DNA from: JBJXGC01 sp046154545
GTDB taxonomy: Bacteria; Chloroflexota; Dehalococcoidia; Tepidiformales; Tepidiformaceae
Assembly (NCBI GenBank): GCA_046154545.1
Contig: JBJXGC010000087.1
Location: 1-12,774 of the forward strand
Length of the DNA stretch: 12,774 nucleotides
Direction: 5' to 3'
Shown here: positions 1 to 6,891 of the stretch, in pieces
How the letters are laid out: every line of letters begins with the position of its first letter
Numbering within the stretch: position 1 is the stretch's first letter
The notes under the pieces: model-generated
The model's input: only the letters and a program-made list of their open reading frames with translations
Database searches by the model: none
Told to the model about the DNA's origin: nothing
Made by a program: the position numbers and the translations under genes

Positions 1-533
1 CCGGTGAGCGTCTGGCGCACCTCTTCGGGCGCTTTCCAGAGCTCGCGGGCGACGTCCTGGTCGAAGTGCCAGCGGGTCTCGGTGATCTCGAAGCCGAGGG
101 CGCGGTAGGCGCGGTGGGCGTGGCCCGCGAACGAGTTCGACGTGAGGACGAACGGGCGCCCGGGGCGCTGGGGCTCCAACCAGGTCATGATCGTTGCGAG
201 CATCCGCCTGCAGAGGCCCCGGCCCTCGTATTCAGGCGGTACGTGCACGGACCAGAGGTAGACGCCCGCAGGGTCGTCCGGGTTCACGGACGCCCTCGCT
301 ACCGCCCGGCCGTCCTCCGTCGCGACGAAGTGCAGGTGCGGGCTCGTTTCCAGCATCTTGCGCAGCATGAGCTGGGCACGGAACCGATCGCGGAGATAGG
401 TGAGGTCGAAGGCGTGGTAGGGGAAGCCGTGGGCGCCCCAGCCGGCCATCTCGCGGGCGAGCGCCTCATCCCAGGGGCGCAGGATGAGGCCGTGGCCGCT
501 CAACCGGGCTGGTCTGCGCACGGTCGCGGTCAC
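1..533 (-). CDS. GNAT-family N-acetyltransferase (3' end off the window)
   Basis: Reading the minus strand gives 177 residues with no stop before the window edge, so the C-terminus is cut by the window. The fold is GNAT: a beta strand with SVHVPP (about residues 95-100), then an acetyl-CoA P-loop region EYEGRGLCRRM (101-111), then motif B with SNSFAGHAHRAYRALGFEI (132-150). The first position of the usual Q/RxxGxG/A loop is Glu101 here. The family transfers an acyl group from acyl-CoA to an amine; nothing in the sequence identifies the acceptor. The GTG at 531-533 is the most upstream start possible, because an in-frame TAG lies one codon before it, and AGGGG sits about 6 nt upstream. GTG (residue 5) and TTG (residue 11) are alternatives. 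It lies 115 bp downstream of the hybrid kinase gene on the same strand and has its own candidate promoter in that gap. Confidence 0.85.
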   Translation of the reverse strand, partial: MTATVRRPARLSGHGLILRPWDEALAREMAGWGAHGFPYHAFDLTYLRDRFRAQLMLRKMLETSPHLHFVATEDGRAVARASVNPDDPAGVYLWSVHVPPEYEGRGLCRRMLATIMTWLEPQRPGRPFVLTSNSFAGHAHRAYRALGFEITETRWHFDQDVARELWKAPEEVRQTLT

Positions 534-608
534 GCTCTACCCCTGGGGCGATGGGCGCCCGCGGCGATGTCGCGGGCAGTCTCCCGGCTATCAGCCTTCA
601 CGGCGGGC

Positions 609-638
609 AGTATGGGGCAATCGTGGGGGACCTGTCAG
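609..638 (-). promoter_or_regulatory. Candidate sigma70-type promoter for the acetyltransferase gene
   Basis: On the minus strand, CTGACA (633-638) is followed after 18 nt by CATACT (609-614), matching 5/6 and 4/6 of the consensus hexamers. It would start transcription near 602 and leave a leader of about 70 nt containing a CCCGCG/CGCGGG stem. It lies in the gap just downstream of the kinase stop codon, so the acetyltransferase may be transcribed independently. Pattern match only. Confidence 0.4.
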
Positions 639-648
639 TTGCTGGCCG

Positions 649-2169
649 TCAGCGAGCGGACGCCCCGGCTGGAGCGACCGCCGAAACCCCCACCGACCGG
701 AGGCTGGAGGCAAGCCGTTCGACGCTGAACGGCTTCTGCAGCAACCCGGAGATGGAGTCCCGCATCGCATCGTCGATGTGGCCGGCGGCGGCGTAGCCCG
801 TACAGATGATGATAGGCAAATCCGGGGCCACGGACTGGACAGCGTTGAGGACGTCTCGTCCGCCGAGGCCCGGCATCACGAGGTCCAGGAGCATCGCCGC
901 GAATCGGCCCGGGCGGGCGCGCACAAGTTCAATGGCGAGCGCACCGTTGTGGACATCCATCACGTTGTAACCCAGTTTCGTCAGCGCCGCACTGGTCGCC
1001 CGGCGGACGAGGTCGTCGTCATCCACGATCAGCACGAGCTCCGTTGCCGGGTCCTCAGCCGAGGGCTGTGATCGGGCCTCCGCGCGCAAAGGGAACGACA
1101 TGACGAAGGTGGCGCCCTGCCCCGGCTCGGAGGTGACGGTGATGTCGCCGCGGTGTCCGCGGGCGACGCCGTACGCGATGGAGAGGCCCAGGCCGGTGCC
1201 GGAACCCACGGGCTTCGTCGTGAAAAACGGGTCGAAAAGCCGGCCACGCACCTCGGCAGGGATCCCGGGGCCTGAGTCGCTCACGGAAAGCCGCGCCTCG
1301 CCGCGCTGGACCGTCAGCCCGGCCCAGATCGTCCCGCCGTCGGGCAGGACGTCGCGCGCATTCCAGAGGAGGTTCAGCAGTGCCTGCTGGAGTTGGACGA
1401 AGTCGCCTTCAATGGAGACCGGGTGCGCGGGCAGGTCGAGCTCGACGCTGATGTTCGCGCGCAGGGTGGGCCTGATGAGGGTAACCGTCTCGGTCACCAC
1501 ATCGCACAGGTTGAGTGGCACGAAGCGGGACATGCCGCCACGGGCGAAGGCGAGGAGGCGCCCGGCGATATCGGCCCCGCGGCGGGCCGACTGCTCGATG
1601 AGAAAGAGGTTGTCACTGTCCTCGGGGTCGAGCCTTGCGGTCTGTTTGAGAAGGCCAGCGAAACCGAGGATGGCCGTCAGGAGGTTGTTGAAGTCGTGGG
1701 CGACACTCCCGGCCATCAGGCCAAGGCTGCCCATCTTCTGCGCCTGGAAGAGCGCGCGCTCGTTCACTTCTTGCTCGGTCACATCCGTGAGCACGCCCGC
1801 CAGACCAGGCGATCCACCATCCGTGTCGAAGAGGGGCTCGTAGCGGGACTCGAAGATGCGGCCGGCAAGCTCGACCTTTGCTGAGAACGCCTCACCGGCG
1901 AGGCCGCGCCGAACGTGGTCGAGAAACCCGGGATATTCGCGAAACAACGCCGCTGCTGAGGCCCCGGCGGATGGCCGGATCTCCGGCGGCAGAAGCGCCA
2001 GCCCTTTGCCTGCGGCGACGGTATAGACACCCCGGCTGTCGATCGCCCACAGCAGAGCCGGCACGGCTTTGGCGAGGACCTCAAGCGCAGCGGGGGACGG
2101 TGGCCTTGCGAGCTCTCTACCCAAGGGACAACTCCTCACGGACTTCCCCCGCTCGCAAGGGAAGTCCAC
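649..2169 (-). CDS. Hybrid sensor histidine kinase: PAS, HisKA, HATPase and C-terminal receiver
   Basis: This is a soluble hybrid two-component kinase with no membrane segment. In order: a PAS-like sensor domain (about 28-135, ending in GVLTDVTEQE), a dimerisation/phosphoacceptor helix with His158 in the H-box (GSVAHDFNNLL), an ATPase domain with N-box Asn270, G1 DSGPGIP (298-304), F-box FDPFFTTK (312-319) and G2 GSGTGLGLS (322-330), then a receiver domain (378-495) with acidic residues 383-385, phosphoacceptor Asp429, Thr457 and Lys479. All key residues are intact. The expected role is autophosphorylation at His158 and transfer to Asp429 or to another protein; no DNA-binding partner is adjacent. 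The coordinates give the longest frame, starting at GTG 2167-2169, but that codon has no spaced ribosome site. GTG at 2137-2139 or TTG at 2122-2124 (AGGAG 7 nt upstream) may be the true start. Confidence 0.92.
   Translation of the reverse strand: MDFPCERGKSVRSCPLGRELARPPSPAALEVLAKAVPALLWAIDSRGVYTVAAGKGLALLPPEIRPSAGASAAALFREYPGFLDHVRRGLAGEAFSAKVELAGRIFESRYEPLFDTDGGSPGLAGVLTDVTEQEVNERALFQAQKMGSLGLMAGSVAHDFNNLLTAILGFAGLLKQTARLDPEDSDNLFLIEQSARRGADIAGRLLAFARGGMSRFVPLNLCDVVTETVTLIRPTLRANISVELDLPAHPVSIEGDFVQLQQALLNLLWNARDVLPDGGTIWAGLTVQRGEARLSVSDSGPGIPAEVRGRLFDPFFTTKPVGSGTGLGLSIAYGVARGHRGDITVTSEPGQGATFVMSFPLRAEARSQPSAEDPATELVLIVDDDDLVRRATSAALTKLGYNVMDVHNGALAIELVRARPGRFAAMLLDLVMPGLGGRDVLNAVQSVAPDLPIIICTGYAAAGHIDDAMRDSISGLLQKPFSVERLASSLRSVGVSAVAPAGASAR
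2140..2167 (-). promoter_or_regulatory. Perfect 9-bp inverted repeat at the start of the hybrid kinase gene
   Basis: GGACTTCCC (2140-2148) and GGGAAGTCC (2159-2167) are perfect 9-bp arms around a 10-nt loop. In the kinase mRNA this hairpin ends 3 nt before the AGGAG (2132-2136) that precedes the TTG at 2122-2124. If translation starts there, the hairpin sits in the 5' leader next to the ribosome site and could control translation, or serve as an operator at the DNA level. If translation starts at 2169, the repeat is inside the coding region. Confidence 0.5.
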
Positions 2170-2228
2170 TCCTGACCTTGCTCACGAATCTAGCGTCTTA
2201 TGGCGAAGCGAGAACTTAGTGAACCCCC

Positions 2229-2834
2229 TTACTTATGGAATCCCATTTGGGATACCCCGGGCGGGGCTTCTGCCCGTCCCCAACCATCGAGCAGGGCGAC
2301 GACCGCACGCCGCATCGCGATGGCCGGATCCGCGCCCGGAAGGCGGAACTGGCCGGCATTGGCGAGCATGCTGAAGCCATGCACAAGCGCCCAATAGGCC
2401 TGAGCCAGGGGAGCGACGTCGGCCGGCGGTACAGCGGCCGAGACCGTGGCGAACAACGGCGCTGCCGCGCCCGCGCCGGGGTCAAACCCGGGCGACTGCC
2501 CATCCGGACACGGACCAAACATCAGGCTTATCAGTTCGGGGTTAGCCCCGGCGAAGGCACAGTACGCATCCGCCATGCCGAGCAGCGCCCCGGCCGTAGT
2601 GGCGGAGTCCTTCACGGCGCGGTCCAGCCGCTGCCCGAGCTCCCTTACACCCTCATCGATGAGCTCGGAGAGGAGGGCGTCGCGGTCACGGACGTGAAAG
2701 TAGAGCGAAGGGGCCTGCACGCCGAGGCGCCGGGCGAGTTCGCGCATGGTGAGAGCGGCCAGGCCCCGTTCTTCGAGGAGCGCCCGCGCCGCTGCCAGGA
2801 CGGAGTGGGGGCCAAGCCGGGCCGGGTGAGGCAT
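2229..2834 (-). CDS. TetR/AcrR-family transcriptional regulator
   Basis: A 201-residue protein of standard TetR length. The N-terminal DNA-binding domain is clear: helix 1 around SVLAAARALLEERG (11-24), then the helix-turn-helix TMRELARRLGVQAPSLYFHVRDRD (29-52), with the SLYFHV recognition helix typical of the family. The C-terminal ligand-binding half (about 80-190) is helical and includes QAYWALVHGFSMLANAGQF, which resembles the WHG-type C-terminal domain from memory. The gene is divergent from the F420-type nitroreductase at 2909 with only 74 bp between the start codons, so that gene is the likely target; a repressor released by a small hydrophobic ligand is the usual mechanism of the family. 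There is no convincing ribosome site before ATG 2832-2834, and the candidate promoter predicts a leaderless or near-leaderless transcript. Confidence 0.9.
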   Translation of the reverse strand: MPHPARLGPHSVLAAARALLEERGLAALTMRELARRLGVQAPSLYFHVRDRDALLSELIDEGVRELGQRLDRAVKDSATTAGALLGMADAYCAFAGANPELISLMFGPCPDGQSPGFDPGAGAAAPLFATVSAAVPPADVAPLAQAYWALVHGFSMLANAGQFRLPGADPAIAMRRAVVALLDGWGRAEAPPGVSQMGFHK

Positions 2835-2841
2835 GCCTAAC

Positions 2842-2871
2842 AGAATAAGGCTTGACCTCCGGAATCGCCAA
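2842..2871 (-). promoter_or_regulatory. Candidate promoter for the TetR gene, overlapping the divergent promoter
   Basis: On the minus strand TTGGCG (2866-2871) and TATTCT (2842-2847) are separated by 18 nt. The -10 ends 7 nt before the ATG at 2832-2834, so transcription would begin at or beside the start codon (leaderless). It overlaps the plus-strand promoter almost completely, so one bound repressor could shut both. Confidence 0.4.
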
Positions 2872-2880
2872 TCTTACAGT
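2852..2880 (+). promoter_or_regulatory. Sigma70-type promoter for the nitroreductase gene
   Basis: TTGACC (2852-2857; 5/6 match) and TACAGT (2875-2880; 4/6) are separated by an ideal 17 nt. The predicted start near 2887 leaves a short leader of about 22 nt holding the AGGAGG ribosome site. A CTAACA (2837-2842) and TGTTAG (2880-2885) pair flanks the region and might be part of an operator, but the arms are short and 37 bp apart. Confidence 0.55.
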
Positions 2881-2908
2881 GTTAGTCATCAACCGTAGGA
2901 GGTGGGCA

Positions 2909-3343
2909 ATGCCCGAATACGTCAGACCCGGCTGGTTCTCTCGAAGCGTGATCAACCTCGTGCCGGCCCTCGCGGCCCGGCTCGGAGTCAGCATGGGTGG
3001 TGCGTGGCTGCTGACCGTGAACGGGCGAAAGACGGGCGAGCCGCACTCCCTGCCGGTGAACCCGCTCACCCTCGGCGCCGCCCGCTACCTCGTCTCGCCC
3101 CGGGGCGACACACAATGGGCCCGCAACCTTCGGGCGGCCGGCCACGCCGACCTCCGGCTCGGACGCAAGACCGTGCGGGTGAGCGTGACGGAGGTAGCCG
3201 AGACGGAGCGGCCGGCGATCATCGCCGAATACTTGAAGCGATGGGGAAATGTAACGCGCAGCCATTTCGGGACGGTGAAGGACCCGGACGCGGCCGAACT
3301 GGCCCGGCTGGCCGCCCGCACCCCGGTCTTCCGGGCGGAGTGA
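2909..3343 (+). CDS. Deazaflavin (F420)-dependent nitroreductase family protein
   Basis: A 144-residue protein with the compact split-barrel fold of the Ddn/F420-dependent quinone and nitroreductase family (PF04075 type). The diagnostic segments are LLTVNGRKTGEPHSLPVNPL (34-53) and YLVSPRGDTQWARNLRAAG (60-78), which in the family contact the F420 cofactor; the family usually has about 130-150 residues. It is expected to use reduced F420 to reduce quinones, enones or nitro compounds in the cytoplasm, so the host probably makes F420. The ATG at 2909-2911 is chosen because AGGAGG lies 6 nt upstream; an in-frame TTG at 2852 falls inside the promoter -35 and is rejected. Control by the divergent TetR-type regulator is likely. 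The exact substrate cannot be read from the sequence. Confidence 0.88.
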   Translation: MPEYVRPGWFSRSVINLVPALAARLGVSMGGAWLLTVNGRKTGEPHSLPVNPLTLGAARYLVSPRGDTQWARNLRAAGHADLRLGRKTVRVSVTEVAETERPAIIAEYLKRWGNVTRSHFGTVKDPDAAELARLAARTPVFRAE

Positions 3344-3355
3344 GCAGGCATGGCA

Positions 3356-3381
3356 CAGGCCCTGGAATATCCCAGGGCCTG
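3356..3381. terminator. Intergenic hairpin between convergent genes
   Basis: CAGGCCCTGG (3356-3365) and CCAGGGCCTG (3372-3381) form a perfect 10-bp stem with a 6-nt loop. It lies 12 bp after the nitroreductase stop and 49 bp before the SPFH stop, so it can serve both strands. There is no T-run on either side, so the intrinsic-terminator call rests on position and stem strength. Confidence 0.6.
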
Positions 3382-3430
3382 CCCTGACGTGATTCGCTGT
3401 TGGGCGCTGAGCCTCCCCTCGGAGCTGCCG

Positions 3431-5473
3431 TTACTGCTGCGGCGGCGGCGGCGCCACGGGTGACGGCAAGACCGGCAGGTTCGCCGTCCGGTTGCCACCG
3501 AGGGCCTGGGCGAGGAAGGCTGCGAAGATACCTCCGCCGCCGTCTGCGCCGCCACCGACCATGATGTCAGGCGTGATGCGGAGGCCTGCGGCGGCAATCG
3601 CCTTGGCGACTTCGATCCCGAAGAGGTTCTGCTGCCCGACGGCTTCCTGCTGCTTGTCGTAAGCCTCGGCCGTGGCGTCGCCGACGGCGCGGATCCTGGA
3701 CCCCTCGGCGTTGCCCTCGAGTTCGACGGCCCGGGCCCGCCCCTCGGCCTCGATGATCGTCTTCTGCCTCGTCTGTTCCGAAATCTGGACACCGATCTGG
3801 GCGGCGACCAATTCGATCTGCTTGTCGGCCTGGGCGCGGGTGTTCTCGGTCGCGATGCGCTGCTGCTCGGAACGCTGCTGCTCGATGAACATCGCCTGCT
3901 GCTGAGCAGCGATCACGCGTTTGGTCTGGATGTCCATCAGCTCCTTGGGCAGGATGATCTGGGAGATGAGGACACGCACGCACTCAACGTGGTACTTCTC
4001 AAGCTCCTCCCGCGCCCGGGATTCAGCTTTCTCCTGTTCAATGGCGCGGTCCTGCATGAAGGCCATGGCTTCCGTCGAAGAGGCCTGGTTGCGGAAGGAG
4101 GAGTCGATCATCGGGTGGATAACGTGGTCCACGAGGTTCTGGACGGAGCCGATCTTCGCCACCATCAAGGGCGCCTGATCCGGCCGGACGCGGATGATGA
4201 CCTTCACGCTGACCTTCATTTCGAACCCGTCACGGCTGATGACCGAGAGCGGGTTGAAGAGCTGCACACGTTGACCGGTCGAATCCTGGGCCGGGGCCTG
4301 CTGGCCTTCGGGCACGAAGTTCTCTTCAGCCCAGTCGACTGTGAGGTTGGTCGTCGGGATGACGTAGGCGATATACGCCCAGCGGTTGAGGTAGTAGACG
4401 CCCGGGCCGGCAACGTCACGCTGGATGCCGCGGAAGCCCGTGGGCACCACGTACCGTTCCTGCGCGTCGAGGAGCCGCTCCTGGTCCGGGATCTGCGGCT
4501 CCGGGCCAACGTTCGAGACGAGGACGGCCACCTCACCGCGCTGGATGACGGCGACGTTGTCGAGCTTCACGTCGAACATGAGCGGGTTGATGTAGTAGGT
4601 GCCCGGCTTAAGCAGGTCGAACTGCGGGCCGCGTTGGCCACCGCTCGCGAGGAAGGCTGACGCGTCCTGGAAGTCGTTATGCCCCAGGACGCCCGCCGCG
4701 ACGAGCTCGCCGCCGGGGAGCGGCGTGCCATCCTTGGCGGTCACGAGGCCGACCTGGTTCGCCTGGACCACCGCGGCCGACATCAGTTCGACGTTGAACA
4801 TGTCGAGGTTGAGGCGATAGCGCCCGGGGAGAATGAGGTCGATCTGCGGCCCGCGTTGGCCGCCGTTCTGGATGAAGGCCTCTCCGTCCTGGTAGCTCGC
4901 ATGGCCCTCAGTGGCGCGGGCGAGGAGCCGGCCTGGGGCCAGCGGCTCGCCATCGCGGGCGGTCACGAGGCCGACGGTGCTCGCCGGGATGACCAGCGCC
5001 TTTTCGACGCGGATGCGGAAGAGGTAGGTGTTAATCCGGAACTGCCCCGGCGGAAGGATGTCGATCTGGGTGCCCTTTTGGCCGCCGTTGCGGAGAAAAC
5101 CCTCACCGTCCTGGAATGAGTCGTGGCCGGTGACGCGGCGGGCGAAGATGCGCCCCGGGTCCAGCGGGCGCCCGTCGATCGACTCGATCATGCCCACTTC
5201 GTCTTCGCCGATGGCGATCATGGGCGCTTTGCGGACCTTGTAGAGGAAGGGGATGAGGACGTGCAGGCCCGGCGCGAGGACGCGCGCCTGGATGCCGACC
5301 TCGCCGGCTGTCGCAATAACGCGGCCCTCGGGCAGGCCGCGGCCGATGTAGCGCCGCTCCAGGATGCCAACTTCGGTCCCACCGATGTTGACCAGAGCGC
5401 CCACCAGAGAGGCGAGCAGCCACAGGACGAGGAGGCCGCCGATGACGGCGCCGATCACGATGAGGAATGGCAT
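3431..5473 (-). CDS. Membrane-anchored SPFH/flotillin-like protein with tandem N-terminal repeats
   Basis: A 680-residue protein. Residues 3-30 form one hydrophobic N-terminal segment (signal-anchor). A short divergent repeat-like unit (about 33-90) is followed by three repeats of exactly 74 residues starting at Val93, Val167 and Val241. Each has VGxxxxxDGxPLxxG, GHxxxQD and NGGQ/SGGQ followed by a PGxxxIN/LN element; a fourth, looser unit begins at Val315. An SPFH (band 7) domain spans about 305-510, a Gln/Glu/Arg-rich coiled coil about 475-610, and the C-terminus has a flotillin-like TPDIMVGGG segment, an Ala/Gly-rich stretch and a Pro-rich tail. SPFH proteins assemble into membrane-associated rings or cages and organise membrane microdomains. 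It is far longer than plain bacterial flotillins because of the repeats. The ATG at 5471-5473 opens the anchor segment; the ribosome site is weak (GGAG 13 nt away). It appears to be monocistronic. Confidence 0.85.
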   Translation of the reverse strand: MPFLIVIGAVIGGLLVLWLLASLVGALVNIGGTEVGILERRYIGRGLPEGRVIATAGEVGIQARVLAPGLHVLIPFLYKVRKAPMIAIGEDEVGMIESIDGRPLDPGRIFARRVTGHDSFQDGEGFLRNGGQKGTQIDILPPGQFRINTYLFRIRVEKALVIPASTVGLVTARDGEPLAPGRLLARATEGHASYQDGEAFIQNGGQRGPQIDLILPGRYRLNLDMFNVELMSAAVVQANQVGLVTAKDGTPLPGGELVAAGVLGHNDFQDASAFLASGGQRGPQFDLLKPGTYYINPLMFDVKLDNVAVIQRGEVAVLVSNVGPEPQIPDQERLLDAQERYVVPTGFRGIQRDVAGPGVYYLNRWAYIAYVIPTTNLTVDWAEENFVPEGQQAPAQDSTGQRVQLFNPLSVISRDGFEMKVSVKVIIRVRPDQAPLMVAKIGSVQNLVDHVIHPMIDSSFRNQASSTEAMAFMQDRAIEQEKAESRAREELEKYHVECVRVLISQIILPKELMDIQTKRVIAAQQQAMFIEQQRSEQQRIATENTRAQADKQIELVAAQIGVQISEQTRQKTIIEAEGRARAVELEGNAEGSRIRAVGDATAEAYDKQQEAVGQQNLFGIEVAKAIAAAGLRITPDIMVGGGADGGGGIFAAFLAQALGGNRTANLPVLPSPVAPPPPQQ
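4532..5197 (-). repeat. Three in-frame 222-bp (74-residue) tandem repeats within the SPFH gene
   Basis: Units at 4976-5197, 4754-4975 and 4532-4753 encode residues 93-166, 167-240 and 241-314. The register is exact, with no insertions between units. The protein units share the DG-x-PL, GHxxxQD, GGQ(R/K)G and PGxxxIN/LN positions, while the DNA is clearly diverged, so this is an old duplication kept by selection on the fold rather than a recent slippage repeat. Confidence 0.85.
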
Positions 5474-5550
5474 GGTAAGTCAGGAACTCCGCGGCGAAGA
5501 TGCGTCACCGCACGGCAAAGGCCCGGTGGGCGCCGATTAGCGCCCTACAA

Positions 5551-5578
5551 CCGATCAGTACGAATGATACCAGATCGG
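5551..5578 (-). promoter_or_regulatory. Extended -10 promoter for the SPFH gene inside an inverted repeat
   Basis: On the minus strand TGG followed by TATCAT (5564-5572; -10 match 5/6) makes an extended -10 element. The 6-bp arms CCGATC (5551-5556) and GATCGG (5573-5578) lie 16 nt apart on either side of it, an arrangement that suits an operator. No good -35 hexamer is visible, as is common for extended -10 promoters. Confidence 0.4.
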
Positions 5579-5838
5579 CTTCGTGGCGGGCTATGCATCC
5601 CTACACCGGAGCTATGGATGAACGGTGGCCGCTGCCCTGACTATTCGGTCACGAAGATCTCCTGGCGACAGCGCTGTACCTCCATGGCAGGGTCCCCTGG
5701 CGTTCGCGGCCGTCCCGGCGGCCGGCTTCCGACGGGATATCCTGCCGCACACCGGCACGCGCGGCACCCTCTCCACCGCAGCCTGGCGGTGACAACGTGG
5801 CCGGCCCCAACCCAGCACTGCAGCCGTTCCGGCCGGAG

Positions 5839-5847
5839 TGGTATCCT
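5839..5847 (+). promoter_or_regulatory. Possible extended -10 for the reductase-phosphatase operon
   Basis: TGG followed by TATCCT (5839-5847) has the extended -10 form and lies 39 nt before the ATG at 5887, but the -35 position (about 5819-5824) does not match the consensus. Weak call, made because a promoter is required somewhere in this gap. Confidence 0.3.
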
Positions 5848-5886
5848 TCATTACTGCACAGGCCTCGGCCCTGGCTGGAGTGACGT

Positions 5887-6891
5887 ATGCGATTCGTCGT
5901 GTTTGGCGCGGGCGCCGTTGGCGGTGTCGTCGGTGGCCGGTTGGCCCAGGCGGGCCACGATGTCGCCCTGATTGCGCGGGGCGAGCACGGCGCCGCCATC
6001 CGGGCTCGGGGCCTGACCATCGAATCACCGGCGGGCGCCGCGACGGTGACCGTCGAATGCGTCGATCGGCCGGCCGACCTGGGCTTTCAGGCTGACGATG
6101 TGGTCATCCTGGGGATGAAGACCCAGGACACGGCGGCGGCCCTGGACGACCTCCTCGAAGCGGCCGGCGACGCCATCCCCGTGATCTGCGCCCAGAACGG
6201 GGTAGAGAACGAGCGTATCGCCCTCCGCCGCTTCGCCCACGTGTATGGCATGCCCGTGCGGCTCCCGGCGACGCATCTCGAACCGGGTGTGGTACAGGCC
6301 GATTCGGCCCCGTATTCGGGCGTGCTCGACGTTGGCCGCTACCCCGAGGGCGTCGATGACACCTGTGCGGCCGTCTGCGCGGCGCTCGAACGGTCCACAT
6401 TCAGCGCCCGTCCCGAGCCAAAGGTCATGCGCCACAAATACAACAAACTCCTCGGCATGAATTTGAGCAACGCTCTCCAGGTCATCGCCGGCGATGAAGC
6501 TGCGGGCGCCGCGGACCTCATGCGGCGCGCCCGCGCGGAGGCTGCTGCCTGCTATGCCGCCGCCGGCATCGACTGCGCGACCGAGGAGGAGGACCGTATC
6601 CGCCGCGGTGACCTGATCAAGGTGGGGACCATCGAGGGACGCCGCCGGGGCGGCGGTTCCACCTGGCAGAGCCTCGCCCGCGGCAAGCGGGTGCTCGAAG
6701 TGGACTACCTGAACGGCGAGATCGTCATGCTGGGCCGGCTCTGGGGCGTCGCCACCCCCGTGAACTACGCGCTCCAGCAGGTCGCCAACCGCCTGGCGCG
6801 GGAAGGGCAGCCGCCGGGAGCAATGACGCTGAGGGAGTTCGAAGCACAGGTCCAGCCGATCACCGCAGGCGAAACCCGTGAGTCAGACTGA
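5887..6891 (+). CDS. 2-dehydropantoate 2-reductase (PanE/ApbA) family protein
   Basis: A 334-residue NAD(P)-dependent reductase. The Rossmann start GAGAVGG (7-13) binds the dinucleotide; MKTQ (77-80) and the QNGVEN block (103-108) are characteristic of ketopantoate reductases. The C-terminal domain has KLLGMNLSNAL (187-197), where Lys187 aligns with the catalytic lysine of E. coli PanE, and EVDYLNGEI (271-279), where Glu271 matches the substrate-binding glutamate. True PanE makes pantoate for pantothenate and CoA synthesis, but many paralogues act on other 2-keto acids. No other pantothenate gene is nearby, so I keep the call at family level. The ATG at 5887-5889 has GGAG 6 nt upstream. The stop overlaps the start of the phosphatase gene by one base, so the two are translationally coupled although their roles have no obvious link. 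Confidence 0.85.
   Translation: MRFVVFGAGAVGGVVGGRLAQAGHDVALIARGEHGAAIRARGLTIESPAGAATVTVECVDRPADLGFQADDVVILGMKTQDTAAALDDLLEAAGDAIPVICAQNGVENERIALRRFAHVYGMPVRLPATHLEPGVVQADSAPYSGVLDVGRYPEGVDDTCAAVCAALERSTFSARPEPKVMRHKYNKLLGMNLSNALQVIAGDEAAGAADLMRRARAEAAACYAAAGIDCATEEEDRIRRGDLIKVGTIEGRRRGGGSTWQSLARGKRVLEVDYLNGEIVMLGRLWGVATPVNYALQQVANRLAREGQPPGAMTLREFEAQVQPITAGETRESD

Larger units (their letters stand above)
5474..5886. other. 413-bp divergent intergenic region (no convincing gene)
   Basis: This stretch lies between the start codons of the SPFH gene (minus) and the PanE-family gene (plus). I find no open frame with a ribosome site and protein-like composition. It holds a GGGCGC/GCGCCC stem (5528-5545), an inverted repeat CCGATC/GATCGG (5551-5578) around a candidate -10 for the SPFH gene, a 10-bp palindrome ACAGCGCTGT (5668-5677), and a possible -10 for the plus-strand operon near 5842. 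The middle, about 5580-5830, shows nothing I can assign. Confidence 0.5.

Noticed and set aside
5668..5677. Palindrome ACAGCGCTGT in the intergenic region
   Set aside because: Single short palindrome without nearby promoter elements or repeats; not enough to call a site.
5641..5700. Minus-strand frame ending MEVQRCRQEIFVTE, which reads like a protein tail
   Set aside because: No start codon with ribosome site precedes it and the upstream frame is Pro/Arg/Gly-rich noise; could be a gene remnant but cannot be supported.
5123..5971. Open frame on the plus strand crossing the SPFH start and the intergenic region
   Set aside because: Half is antisense to the SPFH gene and the rest shows no protein-like pattern or ribosome site.
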